From Devosia sp. (GTDB lineage: Bacteria; Pseudomonadota; Alphaproteobacteria; Rhizobiales; Devosiaceae), in contig NZ_JANQAH010000009.1 of the NCBI RefSeq assembly GCF_024707125.1, positions 434,001-498,000 of the forward strand: 64,000 bases of DNA. The letters are read 5' to 3'. The position numbers and the translations under genes were made by a program. A model generated the notes under the pieces. It was not told the DNA's origin, did no database searches, and worked only from the letters and a program-made list of their open reading frames with translations. This document shows, piece after piece, positions 29,774 to 36,557 of this stretch; the stretch's first letter is position 1, and every line of letters begins with the position of its first letter.

Positions 29774-30772
29774 TTATCGGCTGTTTGCCAATGAGACGTC
29801 GCCGGTCTTGGGGCGGTCGAACTGGCCGTGCTTGCTAAAACGCCACAGATATTGCGGCAGGATCGCATCCATCGAGGTCGGCTCGATGCCGAAGGCGGCA
29901 AGGGTGCGCTTGTCCTTGATGGCCGCGTCGGAGACGACATTGTCGACGCCGAGCAGTTCGATCTGATCCGCAGTCACCAGCGGAGCCACCGGCAGGATCG
30001 CGAAGGGCAGGGCAAAAAGCTTGGCAATGCCGGAGGGCAGGGCGACGAGCGGACGATTGCGACCGGTTTCTCGCAGCACGCGGGCGAGGAGGTCCTTGTG
30101 CGTCTCGACCGTGGGGCCGCCGAGTTCGTAGACCTTGCCCGTCTTAACCTTGCCTTCGGCGGCAGCGACGATGGCTTCGGCCACGTCGCCGACATGCACC
30201 GGCTGGAAGCGCGAGGAACCCGAAATCACCGGCATGACCGGCAGGCCGCGGGCCAGGGCGCCCATCTTGTTAAAGAAGCCGTCGCCATGGCCGAACATCA
30301 GCGAGGGCCGCAGAATGACAGCCTGCGGATAGGCAGCCAAGACGGCCTCTTCGCCGGCAAGCTTGCTGGCGGCATAGGCGCTGACTTCGGCGGCCACATC
30401 GACGCCGAGCGCGGAGAGGTGAACCAGCGCGGAGACACCGGCTGCCTTGGCGGAGCGGGCGATGGTGGCGGCACCGTCGACGTTTACGGCCTTAAAAGTC
30501 TGCTTGCCGGCTTCATAGCCAAGGCCGACGAGATTGATGACCACATCGGCACCGGCAACGGCGCGCTGCACGGAAGCTTCGTTGCGGATATTGGCCTGGA
30601 TCGGCACGATCTGGCCGACGCCGCCGAGCATTTTGGCGTCACCGGCAAGATCGGGACGGCGCACCGCGAGGCGCACGCGATAACCGGCGCGGGCCAGAAC
30701 CTGGGCCAGATGGGTCCCGACAAATCCCGAACCGCCGAAGACAGTAGCGAGTTTGGGCGAGAAGCGATCCAT
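29774..30772 (-). CDS. Complex I NDUFA9-like NAD(P)-binding protein
   Basis: This 332-residue atypical short-chain dehydrogenase starts with a Rossmann glycine motif VFGGSGFVGTHLA (about residues 10-22). It has HLSALGVD and an AYAASKLAGEE segment in place of a strict YxxxK. The family resembles NDUFA9, the accessory NAD(P)H-binding subunit of respiratory complex I, and is usually annotated complex I NDUFA9 subunit family in alphaproteobacteria. An ATG ten codons upstream exists, but MDRFSPKLATVFGG is the better start. Its role is inferred from the family only. Confidence 0.9.
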   Translation of the reverse strand: MDRFSPKLATVFGGSGFVGTHLAQVLARAGYRVRLAVRRPDLAGDAKMLGGVGQIVPIQANIRNEASVQRAVAGADVVINLVGLGYEAGKQTFKAVNVDGAATIARSAKAAGVSALVHLSALGVDVAAEVSAYAASKLAGEEAVLAAYPQAVILRPSLMFGHGDGFFNKMGALARGLPVMPVISGSSRFQPVHVGDVAEAIVAAAEGKVKTGKVYELGGPTVETHKDLLARVLRETGRNRPLVALPSGIAKLFALPFAILPVAPLVTADQIELLGVDNVVSDAAIKDKRTLAAFGIEPTSMDAILPQYLWRFSKHGQFDRPKTGDVSLANSR

Positions 30773-30914
30773 TTTGGACTCCGGCAAGGCGTTTGGGCAC
30801 AAAGTTTGGAATGCTTCTATCCCAGCAAAGCCGCCAATGTCGAGGAATTCGTGATATTCCCGCGCTTGACTCCTGACAGGATTTGTTCTTCTTTTGTTCT
30901 AGAAGGAGAACATC

Positions 30915-31277
30915 ATGCCCCAAAAACAGGATTATCAGGGCCAGTGCCATTGCGGCGCCGTGCGCTTTTCAGCCCATACCGATTTTTCGGGCCTGGGCGA
31001 TTGCAACTGTTCGCGCTGCCGGCGGCTGGGTTGGGTCATGCAATCCATGCCGGAGGCCGATTTCACGCTGCTTTCCGGGGCGGAGAACCTGACCACCTAT
31101 CGGTTCAACACCGAAATGATCGACCATCTCTTCTGCAAGACCTGCGGAATCGAGTCCTTTGCCCGGGGCTCCGACGGCAAGGGCAACGCGATGTACATGA
31201 TCAATGTGAACTGCCTGGAAAACCCGCCAAGGATCGAAAAGGACGCGATAAAGCATTGGGATGGGGCAAACTTCTAA
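30915..31277 (+). CDS. GFA family (CENP-V/GFA) zinc protein
   Basis: This 120-residue protein has the GFA domain with its zinc-binding cysteines: GQCHCGAVRF, GDCNCSRCRR and HLFCKTCGIESF. The domain occurs in glutathione-dependent formaldehyde-activating enzymes and many uncharacterised proteins. Enzymatic formaldehyde activation is not implied. The ATG follows AGAAGGAGAA at good spacing. Confidence 0.92.
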   Translation: MPQKQDYQGQCHCGAVRFSAHTDFSGLGDCNCSRCRRLGWVMQSMPEADFTLLSGAENLTTYRFNTEMIDHLFCKTCGIESFARGSDGKGNAMYMINVNCLENPPRIEKDAIKHWDGANF

Positions 31278-31294
31278 AAACCGTCATAAGCCCG

Positions 31295-31323
31295 TTGACT
31301 TTGAATTGGCTGGGCCCTAGTTA
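31295..31323 (+). promoter_or_regulatory. Promoter of tRNA-Leu
   Basis: TTGACT (31295-31300), a 17-bp spacer and TAGTTA (31318-31323), 10 bp before the tRNA 5' end. Confidence 0.65.
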
Positions 31324-31333
31324 CACGCCCGTC

Positions 31334-31418
31334 GCCCAGATGGCGGAATTGGTAGACGCGCACGGTTCAGGTCCGTGTGCCGCAAGGCGTGAAGGTTCGA
31401 GTCCTTTTCTGGGCACCA
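31334..31418 (+). tRNA. tRNA-Leu (CAG)
   Basis: An 85-nt class II tRNA with acceptor GCCCAGA/TCTGGGC, anticodon stem CACGG/CCGTG around loop TTCAGGT (anticodon CAG), a long variable arm and T-loop GTTCGAGTC. The CCA end is encoded. Confidence 0.97.
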
Positions 31419-31432
31419 ATTTCTCGATGCGA

Positions 31433-31472
31433 AAAGCCCCGTGACCTTCCGGTCCGGGGCTTTCGTGTTTTT
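31433..31472 (+). terminator. Intrinsic terminator after tRNA-Leu
   Basis: aaagccccg pairs with cggggcttt (interrupted inner stem acc/ggt), followed by cgtgTTTTT. Confidence 0.8.
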
Positions 31473-31486
31473 GGGTTTCTTCTCGC

Positions 31487-31514
31487 GCATCCAAATGGTT
31501 TGGCGGCTCGTATC
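31487..31514 (+). promoter_or_regulatory. Possible RpoE-type promoter of the SDR gene
   Basis: GCATCC, N16, CGTATC. The -10 heptamer CGTATCT is identical to that of the FAD-oxidoreductase promoter at 34.1 kb. The -35 has 4 of 6 bases of TGATCC. This gene type is a known RpoE target in Rhodobacter, which supports the assignment. Confidence 0.42.
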
Positions 31515-31537
31515 TCTTTCACACAAGGAGATTTGGC

Positions 31538-32269
31538 ATGGCTGCGACGGGCGAAAAAATCTGGATCATTGGCGGCGGCAGCGGCATCGGTATGGCGCTA
31601 GCCAAAGCCTATGCGCGAAGGGGCGCGCGAATCGTCGTGTCTGGGCGCAAGCAGGACGCGCTTGATACGGTGGTTGCCGAGCTTGGCGCCGGGCACGCTT
31701 TTGTTGTGGCCGATGTGGTTGATCCCGTTTCCCTGGAACGAGCGGCAGCGGCGCATGGGCCGTTTGATCGCGTCATCGTCACGGCGGCGGGCTATGATCC
31801 GGGTCCGGTGCTCAAGGCCGACCAGAAAAAGGCCGAGGCGATTTTTGCGGCCAATCTGACGGGGACGTTCAATGTCGCCCGTTGCGCGGCCGGAAACCTG
31901 CGAAAAGGCGGGCAGCTGGTGCTTTTCGGTTCGGCCGCGGCGCTCTTTGGGCTGCCGCAGGGGCAGGTCTATTCGGCGACCAAGGCGGGCATCGTCAACC
32001 TGGCACAGAGTCTTCGCGTTGAACTCGCCCCCGAGGTCGACGTGCGGCTCGTGACGCCCGGCTTCGTGCGCACGCCTCTGACCGATCAGAACGATTTTGA
32101 CATGCCGGCCCTGCTTGAGCCCGAGGATGCGGCCCAGCGCATTGTACGCGGGCTCGACGGAAAGAGTTTTGAAATTGCCTTTCCGCGGCGGCTGATCTGG
32201 CCGCTGCGGCTGCTTGGCATTCTGCCCTATGCGATCTCGCTGCCGATCGCGGCAAAACTCAAGCGGTGA
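31538..32269 (+). CDS. SDR family oxidoreductase
   Basis: This 243-residue classical short-chain dehydrogenase has cofactor motif IIGGGSGIG (about residues 10-18), the active-site serine in LFGSAAALFG and catalytic YSATK. A hydrophobic C-terminal stretch (about 222-238) may contact the membrane. An SDR gene accompanies the RpoE/ChrR-regulated oxidoreductase genes in Rhodobacter, so it is probably part of the same stress module. Its 3' end overlaps the convergent DUF2177 gene by 11 bp. Confidence 0.92.
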   Translation: MAATGEKIWIIGGGSGIGMALAKAYARRGARIVVSGRKQDALDTVVAELGAGHAFVVADVVDPVSLERAAAAHGPFDRVIVTAAGYDPGPVLKADQKKAEAIFAANLTGTFNVARCAAGNLRKGGQLVLFGSAAALFGLPQGQVYSATKAGIVNLAQSLRVELAPEVDVRLVTPGFVRTPLTDQNDFDMPALLEPEDAAQRIVRGLDGKSFEIAFPRRLIWPLRLLGILPYAISLPIAAKLKR

Positions 32270-32675
32270 GGCGGGCAGCCCAGTAGCCGGCCAGGGCCGC
32301 AAACCCGCTGAGGAAGCCGCCCCAGCAAAGGTCGATGGCGCTGACCTTCCAGGACCAATCCTTGAGGGTCGCGAGATTGGTCATGTCATAGGTGCCATAG
32401 GCGATCAGGCCCAGGGCGACACCGGCAATGACAGCCCAGAGCCAGGACTGGGCCGACACCGCCGGGACCACGGCAAAGCCGACAATGCCGGCGACGTAGA
32501 ACAGGTAAAAGGCCCCGGCCGCCACGAAATTGGGGCGTTCGAGCAGCAGCGTGCCGATTTCGGCCCGATAAAAGCCGATGGCGATGACCGAGAGCCACAG
32601 GAAATCGAGCGCGAAGAAAACCGCGGCGGCGCCGGCATAGGCGGCGAGGAGCGTCAGGAGCGAAATGCCAGCCAT
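32259..32675 (-). CDS. DUF2177 family membrane protein
   Basis: This 138-residue protein has four predicted membrane helices (about residues 5-30, 48-68, 75-95 and 112-132) and matches DUF2177. Conserved polar residues in FALDFLWL and YGTYDMTN may line a site. It starts 10 bp after chrR, so it is very likely the third gene of the rpoE-chrR transcript. Its function is unknown, but association with RpoE/ChrR suggests an envelope role in oxidative stress. Confidence 0.88.
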   Translation of the reverse strand: MAGISLLTLLAAYAGAAAVFFALDFLWLSVIAIGFYRAEIGTLLLERPNFVAAGAFYLFYVAGIVGFAVVPAVSAQSWLWAVIAGVALGLIAYGTYDMTNLATLKDWSWKVSAIDLCWGGFLSGFAALAGYWAARLTA

Positions 32676-32685
32676 AGTCTTCTCC

Positions 32686-33333
32686 TTAAATGCCGAGGAA
32701 CGGCTGGATGATCCGCATGAAGCGGGAGCGGAATTTTAGCGGCGCGTCGGTGATGGCGAGGCAGATGCAATCTTCCTCGGGATCCGCCACCGGCTGATGC
32801 GTCAGCGAGCCATCGGCGTCTTCGAGATCGCCGGGGCCAAAACTGTCGACCTCGTCGTGGAAGCGGCCGGTGAGAACCAGGGTCAATTCGCGGCCCCCAT
32901 GGGTGTGCTCGGGCACGGGCGTGCCGGCGCCGATGCGCAGGAGCCGGACCTGGGTCTCGTTGTCATTGGTGCGGATGACGATCTGCTTGGCCGTGCCCAT
33001 GCTGCGCCATTTGAGCGTGTCGAGATCGCCGCCGAGATAGGTGCGGAGGGGTTCGGGCAGAGTGGCCTTGGCTGGACGTTTCACCGGCTCAGCGGCTTCC
33101 TGCGGCTCGGAAAGAAGGCGGGCCTTGAGGCGGTCCCAGGAATTTTCGGGACCGGGTTCGGGCGGCAGCTCTTCCAAGAGGGCGCCGGCGGTGGCTTCCG
33201 CCACAGCGAGCTTGCGCCGGCATTCGGGGCACATGGCGAGATGACAGGCAACGGCCAGCGACCAGCCTTCGGCAAGGTTGCCCGAGGCATAGGCGAGGAG
33301 GAGATCGTCGTTGATGTGATGGCGGATGGTCAT
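32686..33333 (-). CDS. chrR: Zinc anti-sigma factor ChrR
   Basis: ChrR binds and silences the ECF sigma factor encoded just upstream, and is inactivated under singlet oxygen. The 215-residue protein has the zinc anti-sigma domain with His6, His31, Cys35 and Cys38, the same numbering as Rhodobacter sphaeroides ChrR. It is followed by a cupin-like domain with His143, His145, Glu149 and His179. These are the four residues needed for singlet-oxygen sensing, shifted by two positions. Its ATG overlaps the sigma-factor stop by 4 bp, so the pair is translationally coupled. Confidence 0.96.
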   Translation of the reverse strand: MTIRHHINDDLLLAYASGNLAEGWSLAVACHLAMCPECRRKLAVAEATAGALLEELPPEPGPENSWDRLKARLLSEPQEAAEPVKRPAKATLPEPLRTYLGGDLDTLKWRSMGTAKQIVIRTNDNETQVRLLRIGAGTPVPEHTHGGRELTLVLTGRFHDEVDSFGPGDLEDADGSLTHQPVADPEEDCICLAITDAPLKFRSRFMRIIQPFLGI

Positions 33334-33905
33334 TTCAGATCCTCCAGCGCCGTGCGCAGGCGGCCAAAGGCCAGCCTGATGCGCGACTTGACCGTGCCGA
33401 TCGGCAGGCCGAGCCGTTCGGCAATGGTGCTGTGGGAGGCCTCGTCGAAGAAGGACAATTTGATCAGCTCCACTTGCTCTTTGGGCAGGTTCTTGAGCGC
33501 CGCATGCACGGCGGCGCTGTTTTCCTTGGCTTCCATGAGCTTTGGGGCATCGGGTTCGGGGTCGGCGACCAGCGCCGGATCGTCGGGGTCGAAGACCGGC
33601 CGGCGCTGGCGCCGCCAGGCATCGATCCAGATATTTCGCGCGATCGTATAGATCCAGGCCGAGGCATGACCGCGCGCGGGGTCGAACTGGCCGGCCTTGC
33701 GCCAGATGGCGATCATGGTTTCCTGCATCAGGTCTTCGGAAGCCTGCGCGTCGCGCGTCATCTTGAGGAGATAGGCGCGGATGCGCGGCGAAAACTCGCG
33801 GAACAGCGCTTCGAAGGCGACCATGTCGGCCGAGGCGGCAATGGCCACGAGCTTGGTGCTGAGATCGTTGGGGAGGGAGCCGTCTTGATTCTGGTCCGTG
33901 GTCAT
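33330..33905 (-). CDS. rpoE: ECF RNA polymerase sigma factor, RpoE/ChrR-linked group (ECF11)
   Basis: This 191-residue extracytoplasmic-function sigma factor directs RNA polymerase to stress promoters. Region 2 is FREFSPRIRAYLLKMTRDAQASEDLMQETMIAIW and IYTIARNIWIDAWRR, in sequence. Region 4 is LPKEQVELIKLSFFDEASHSTIAERLGLPIGTVKSRIR. An open frame extends to 34121; I use the ATG at 33905 (MTTDQNQDG), with MMRPQ at 33956 as the alternative. It is coupled to chrR. Its own promoter carries TGATCC-N16-CGTAGA, which indicates autoregulation. Confidence 0.94.
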   Translation of the reverse strand: MTTDQNQDGSLPNDLSTKLVAIAASADMVAFEALFREFSPRIRAYLLKMTRDAQASEDLMQETMIAIWRKAGQFDPARGHASAWIYTIARNIWIDAWRRQRRPVFDPDDPALVADPEPDAPKLMEAKENSAAVHAALKNLPKEQVELIKLSFFDEASHSTIAERLGLPIGTVKSRIRLAFGRLRTALEDLK

Positions 33906-34014
33906 GACCTGCCGGGTTTTGTCCTTGCGGGGCGCAGCACGTTGGGGGCGCATCATCGCCGCGCCATCGTTGCACTTCCCGGTCAGTGGGTAAATTGCCA
34001 GTGTCATGCCGCAA

Positions 34015-34042
34015 TCTACGGCGCGATCAAATCCGTGGATCA
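34015..34042 (-). promoter_or_regulatory. RpoE-type autoregulatory promoter
   Basis: On the minus strand TGATCC (34042-34037), N16, CGTAGA (34020-34015). TGATCC is the -35 described for Rhodobacter RpoE. It lies about 110 bp upstream of the chosen sigma start and faces the divergent oxidoreductase promoter. Confidence 0.65.
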
Positions 34043-34088
34043 CCGGCGCGACGAAATTTCGCTTGGGCCAAAAATATGAGCCCTGGAG

Positions 34089-34116
34089 TGATCTAAAATC
34101 CTCCGGCACCCGTATC
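34089..34116 (+). promoter_or_regulatory. RpoE-type promoter of the FAD oxidoreductase-DUF1365 operon
   Basis: TGATCT (34089-34094), N16, CGTATC (34111-34116), 25 bp before the start codon. Same spacing and -10 core as the divergent rpoE promoter. Confidence 0.62.
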
Positions 34117-34141
34117 TGCATGAAACAGACGGGACCAGATC

Positions 34142-35482
34142 ATGTTTCATTCCGCGGGTGCCTTTTCCGGACCGCAACCGACGCGCCAGCGGATTGCCGT
34201 CATCGGCAGCGGCGTTTCCGGCCTTTCAGCGGCCTGGCTGCTCTCAAAATCCAATGACGTGGTGCTCTACGAAGCGGCGAACTATGTCGGTGGCCATGCC
34301 AATACCGTGGATGTGCCCGGGACGGGGCCGGTCGATACCGGCTTCATCGTCTACAATGACCGGAACTATCCCAATTTTGTCGCCATGATGCGCCATCTCG
34401 AGGTCGAGAGCGTATCGACGGAAATGTCGTTTTCGGCCTCACTGGATCAAGGCACGTTCGAATATTGCGGCGAGGGGCTTGCCGGCATGCTGGCGCAGCG
34501 CCGCAATGCGTTTCGCCCGCGCTTCTGGGCGTTGCTGCGCGATCTCATCCGCTTTTATCGCGAAGCGCCTTCCGTGCTCGAGCGGCCGGATATGCATGGC
34601 ATGACGCTTGACGAATACTTGCGGGCGCAACGCTATTCGCGCTCCTTTGTCGACGATCACCTGCTCCCCATGGCCGCGGCCATCTGGTCGTCCTCGGCCA
34701 ATGACATACGCTCCTATCCGCTGCTTGCCTTTGTGCGCTTTTTCGAAAGTCATGGCCTGCTTCTCCTGACAGCGCGACCGCTCTGGCGCACGGTGAAGGG
34801 CGGCAGCCGGGTCTATATCAATGCGCTGCTGAAACAGTTTTCGGGCGAGGTGCGCTTGTCGTCGCCGGTCGCAAAAGTCTTCCGCGATGCGAGTGGTGTC
34901 ACCGTGCGGGATCGGAACGGTCATGAAGATCGGTTCGACCGTATCCTGATCGCCACCCACGCCGATCAGGCGCTGGCCATGCTCGACGAGCCGGCGAGGG
35001 ATGAGCGCGAGCTGCTGGGCGCGTTTGAGTACACCAGGAATCTCGCCGTGCTGCATGCCGATGCGAGCTATATGCCGCGCCGCAAGAAGGTCTGGTGCTG
35101 CTGGAACTATATCTCGTCGACCGCCACAGAGGGCCCGCTTTGTGTCTCCTACTGGATGAACAAGCTGCAGCATCTGGAAGGGCGCGATCTCTTTGTGACC
35201 CTTAATCCGCCCGAAAGTCCTCGCGAGGAAATCGCCCGGTTCGAATATACGCACCCGCTTTTCGACGCCAAGGCGATCGCCGCGCAGGAAAACCTCTGGC
35301 GCATCCAGGGCTACAAAAACACCTGGTATTGCGGCGCCCATTTTGGCCGCGGGTTTCACGAGGATGGCCTGCAGGCCGGGCTTGCCGCCGCCGAGGATAT
35401 GGGGGCGCTGCCGCGTCCCTGGATCGTGCCAGATCCCTCCGGCCGCATTACCCTGGCCCCGCTCGCGAGCCTCGTTGCGTGA
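34142..35482 (+). CDS. FAD-dependent oxidoreductase (UfaD-like amine-oxidase fold)
   Basis: This 446-residue flavoprotein has an N-terminal dinucleotide fold (IAVIGSGVSGLSAAWLL, about residues 18-34, and GGHANTVDV). It is related to the NAD/FAD oxidoreductase next to RpoE targets in Rhodobacter sphaeroides, implicated there in fatty-acid modification including furan fatty acids. It is divergent from rpoE-chrR and preceded by an RpoE-type promoter. It overlaps the DUF1365 gene by one base (TGATG). The partner methyltransferase (cyclopropane synthase homologue) is not in this window. The substrate assignment is inference. Confidence 0.88.
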   Translation: MFHSAGAFSGPQPTRQRIAVIGSGVSGLSAAWLLSKSNDVVLYEAANYVGGHANTVDVPGTGPVDTGFIVYNDRNYPNFVAMMRHLEVESVSTEMSFSASLDQGTFEYCGEGLAGMLAQRRNAFRPRFWALLRDLIRFYREAPSVLERPDMHGMTLDEYLRAQRYSRSFVDDHLLPMAAAIWSSSANDIRSYPLLAFVRFFESHGLLLLTARPLWRTVKGGSRVYINALLKQFSGEVRLSSPVAKVFRDASGVTVRDRNGHEDRFDRILIATHADQALAMLDEPARDERELLGAFEYTRNLAVLHADASYMPRRKKVWCCWNYISSTATEGPLCVSYWMNKLQHLEGRDLFVTLNPPESPREEIARFEYTHPLFDAKAIAAQENLWRIQGYKNTWYCGAHFGRGFHEDGLQAGLAAAEDMGALPRPWIVPDPSGRITLAPLASLVA

Positions 35483-36267
35483 TGACGGGCTCGGCCATCT
35501 ATGTCGGGGAGGTGGTGCATCAACGGCACCGGCCGAAGCGGCATAGGCTGCGCTATCGCGTGTTTTCGATCCTGATAGATCTCGACGAGCTGCCGGAACT
35601 CGATTGCCTGAAATACTTCGGCTGGGATCGAAGGGCGTTGTTTGCCTTTAACTCGACAGATCACGGGCAGGGCCAGGGCCTGCGGGAGTGGGCCACGGCG
35701 CAGTTGCGGGAGGCGGGCCTGCCCGCGCCAGCACGAATTCGACTGCTCTGCTATCCGCGCATTCTCGGCTATGTCTTCAATCCGCTCAGCGTCTGGTTTT
35801 GCGATGACATCAGCGGCAAACCGATCGCCACGATCTACGAAGTGCACAATACTTTTGGCGAGCGCCACACATACGTGCTGCCTGTCGGTGGTAAACAGGA
35901 AGCCGACAAGGAATTTTATGTGTCGCCATTCATTGGTCTCGACTGCCGCTACCAGTTCAAGATCGTGCCGCCAGAAGAGCGCGTTCGCATTGCCATCAAT
36001 GAAACCGAGGCGGGTGAACCGCTGCTCTATGCCGCCTTTTCCGGCACACGCCGCGACTTCACTGACGCGAACCTTCTAAAACTGTTTTTCAGCCATCCGC
36101 TGATGACCTTGAAAGTGACCGCCGGCATCCATTGGGAAGCCTTGCGGCTGCTGCTCAAGGGCGTTCGCGTGCATGGTCATGTGCCCAAGGACGAGATCAG
36201 CGCGGCACGCTCACAGAGGCGCGAGGCCGATCACGTTTCGGAACCTGTTCCTCTGTCCAGGGATTAG
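35482..36267 (+). CDS. DUF1365 family protein
   Basis: This 261-residue protein matches DUF1365 through HQRHRPKRHRLRYRVF, RIRLLCYPRILGYVFNPLSVWF and VHNTFGERHTYVLP. Members nearly always sit beside the FAD oxidoreductase type found immediately upstream, often with a cyclopropane-fatty-acid synthase. The start ATG overlaps the preceding stop (TGATG). Its function is unknown; a role in lipid modification under photo-oxidative stress is inferred from the genomic association. Confidence 0.92.
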   Translation: MTGSAIYVGEVVHQRHRPKRHRLRYRVFSILIDLDELPELDCLKYFGWDRRALFAFNSTDHGQGQGLREWATAQLREAGLPAPARIRLLCYPRILGYVFNPLSVWFCDDISGKPIATIYEVHNTFGERHTYVLPVGGKQEADKEFYVSPFIGLDCRYQFKIVPPEERVRIAINETEAGEPLLYAAFSGTRRDFTDANLLKLFFSHPLMTLKVTAGIHWEALRLLLKGVRVHGHVPKDEISAARSQRREADHVSEPVPLSRD

Positions 36268-36292
36268 CCCTTCATAACCAAAGGAGCTTTTC

Positions 36293-36499
36293 ATGGACTG
36301 GAACCGCGTTGAAGGTAACTGGAAGCAGGTCTCGGGCAAGGTCAAGGAGCAGTGGGGCAAGCTCACTGACGATGATCTGACCGAGATCAACGGCAAACGC
36401 GAGCAGCTCGAAGGCAAGATTCAGGAGCGCTACGGCAAGGCCAAGGACGAGGTCCGCAAGGATATCGACACCTGGTATGACCGTCAGACCTGGCACTAA
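36293..36499 (+). CDS. CsbD family stress response protein
   Basis: This 68-residue charged, Lys/Glu-rich helical protein has the CsbD pattern (MDWNRVEGNWKQVSGKVKEQWG, and GKREQLEGKIQERYGKAKDE). CsbD proteins are abundant stress-induced proteins of unknown biochemical role. The start has AAAGGAG upstream. It lies 25 bp after DUF1365 and just before a terminator, so it may be the last gene of the RpoE-driven transcript. Confidence 0.93.
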   Translation: MDWNRVEGNWKQVSGKVKEQWGKLTDDDLTEINGKREQLEGKIQERYGKAKDEVRKDIDTWYDRQTWH

Positions 36500-36525
36500 A
36501 GCCGGACTGTCGTTTGCAAAAAAAG

Positions 36526-36552
36526 AAGCCCCGGTTTTCCGGGGCTTTTTTG
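36526..36552 (+). terminator. Intrinsic terminator after csbD
   Basis: aagccccgg/ccggggctt hairpin with a short loop, followed by TTTTTGTTT on the plus strand. The preceding A-run gives it a weaker reverse function for lnt. Confidence 0.9.
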
Positions 36553-36557
36553 TTTCG

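Noticed and set aside
31334-31418. Integrated element next to tRNA-Leu
   Set aside because: No integrase, no direct repeat of the tRNA 3' end and ordinary codon use downstream; the neighbours form a coherent stress module.
32686-34014. Fusion of ChrR with a long upstream extension
   Set aside because: The extension is the sigma-factor gene read in a wrong frame; the coupled ATG at 33333 gives exact ChrR numbering.
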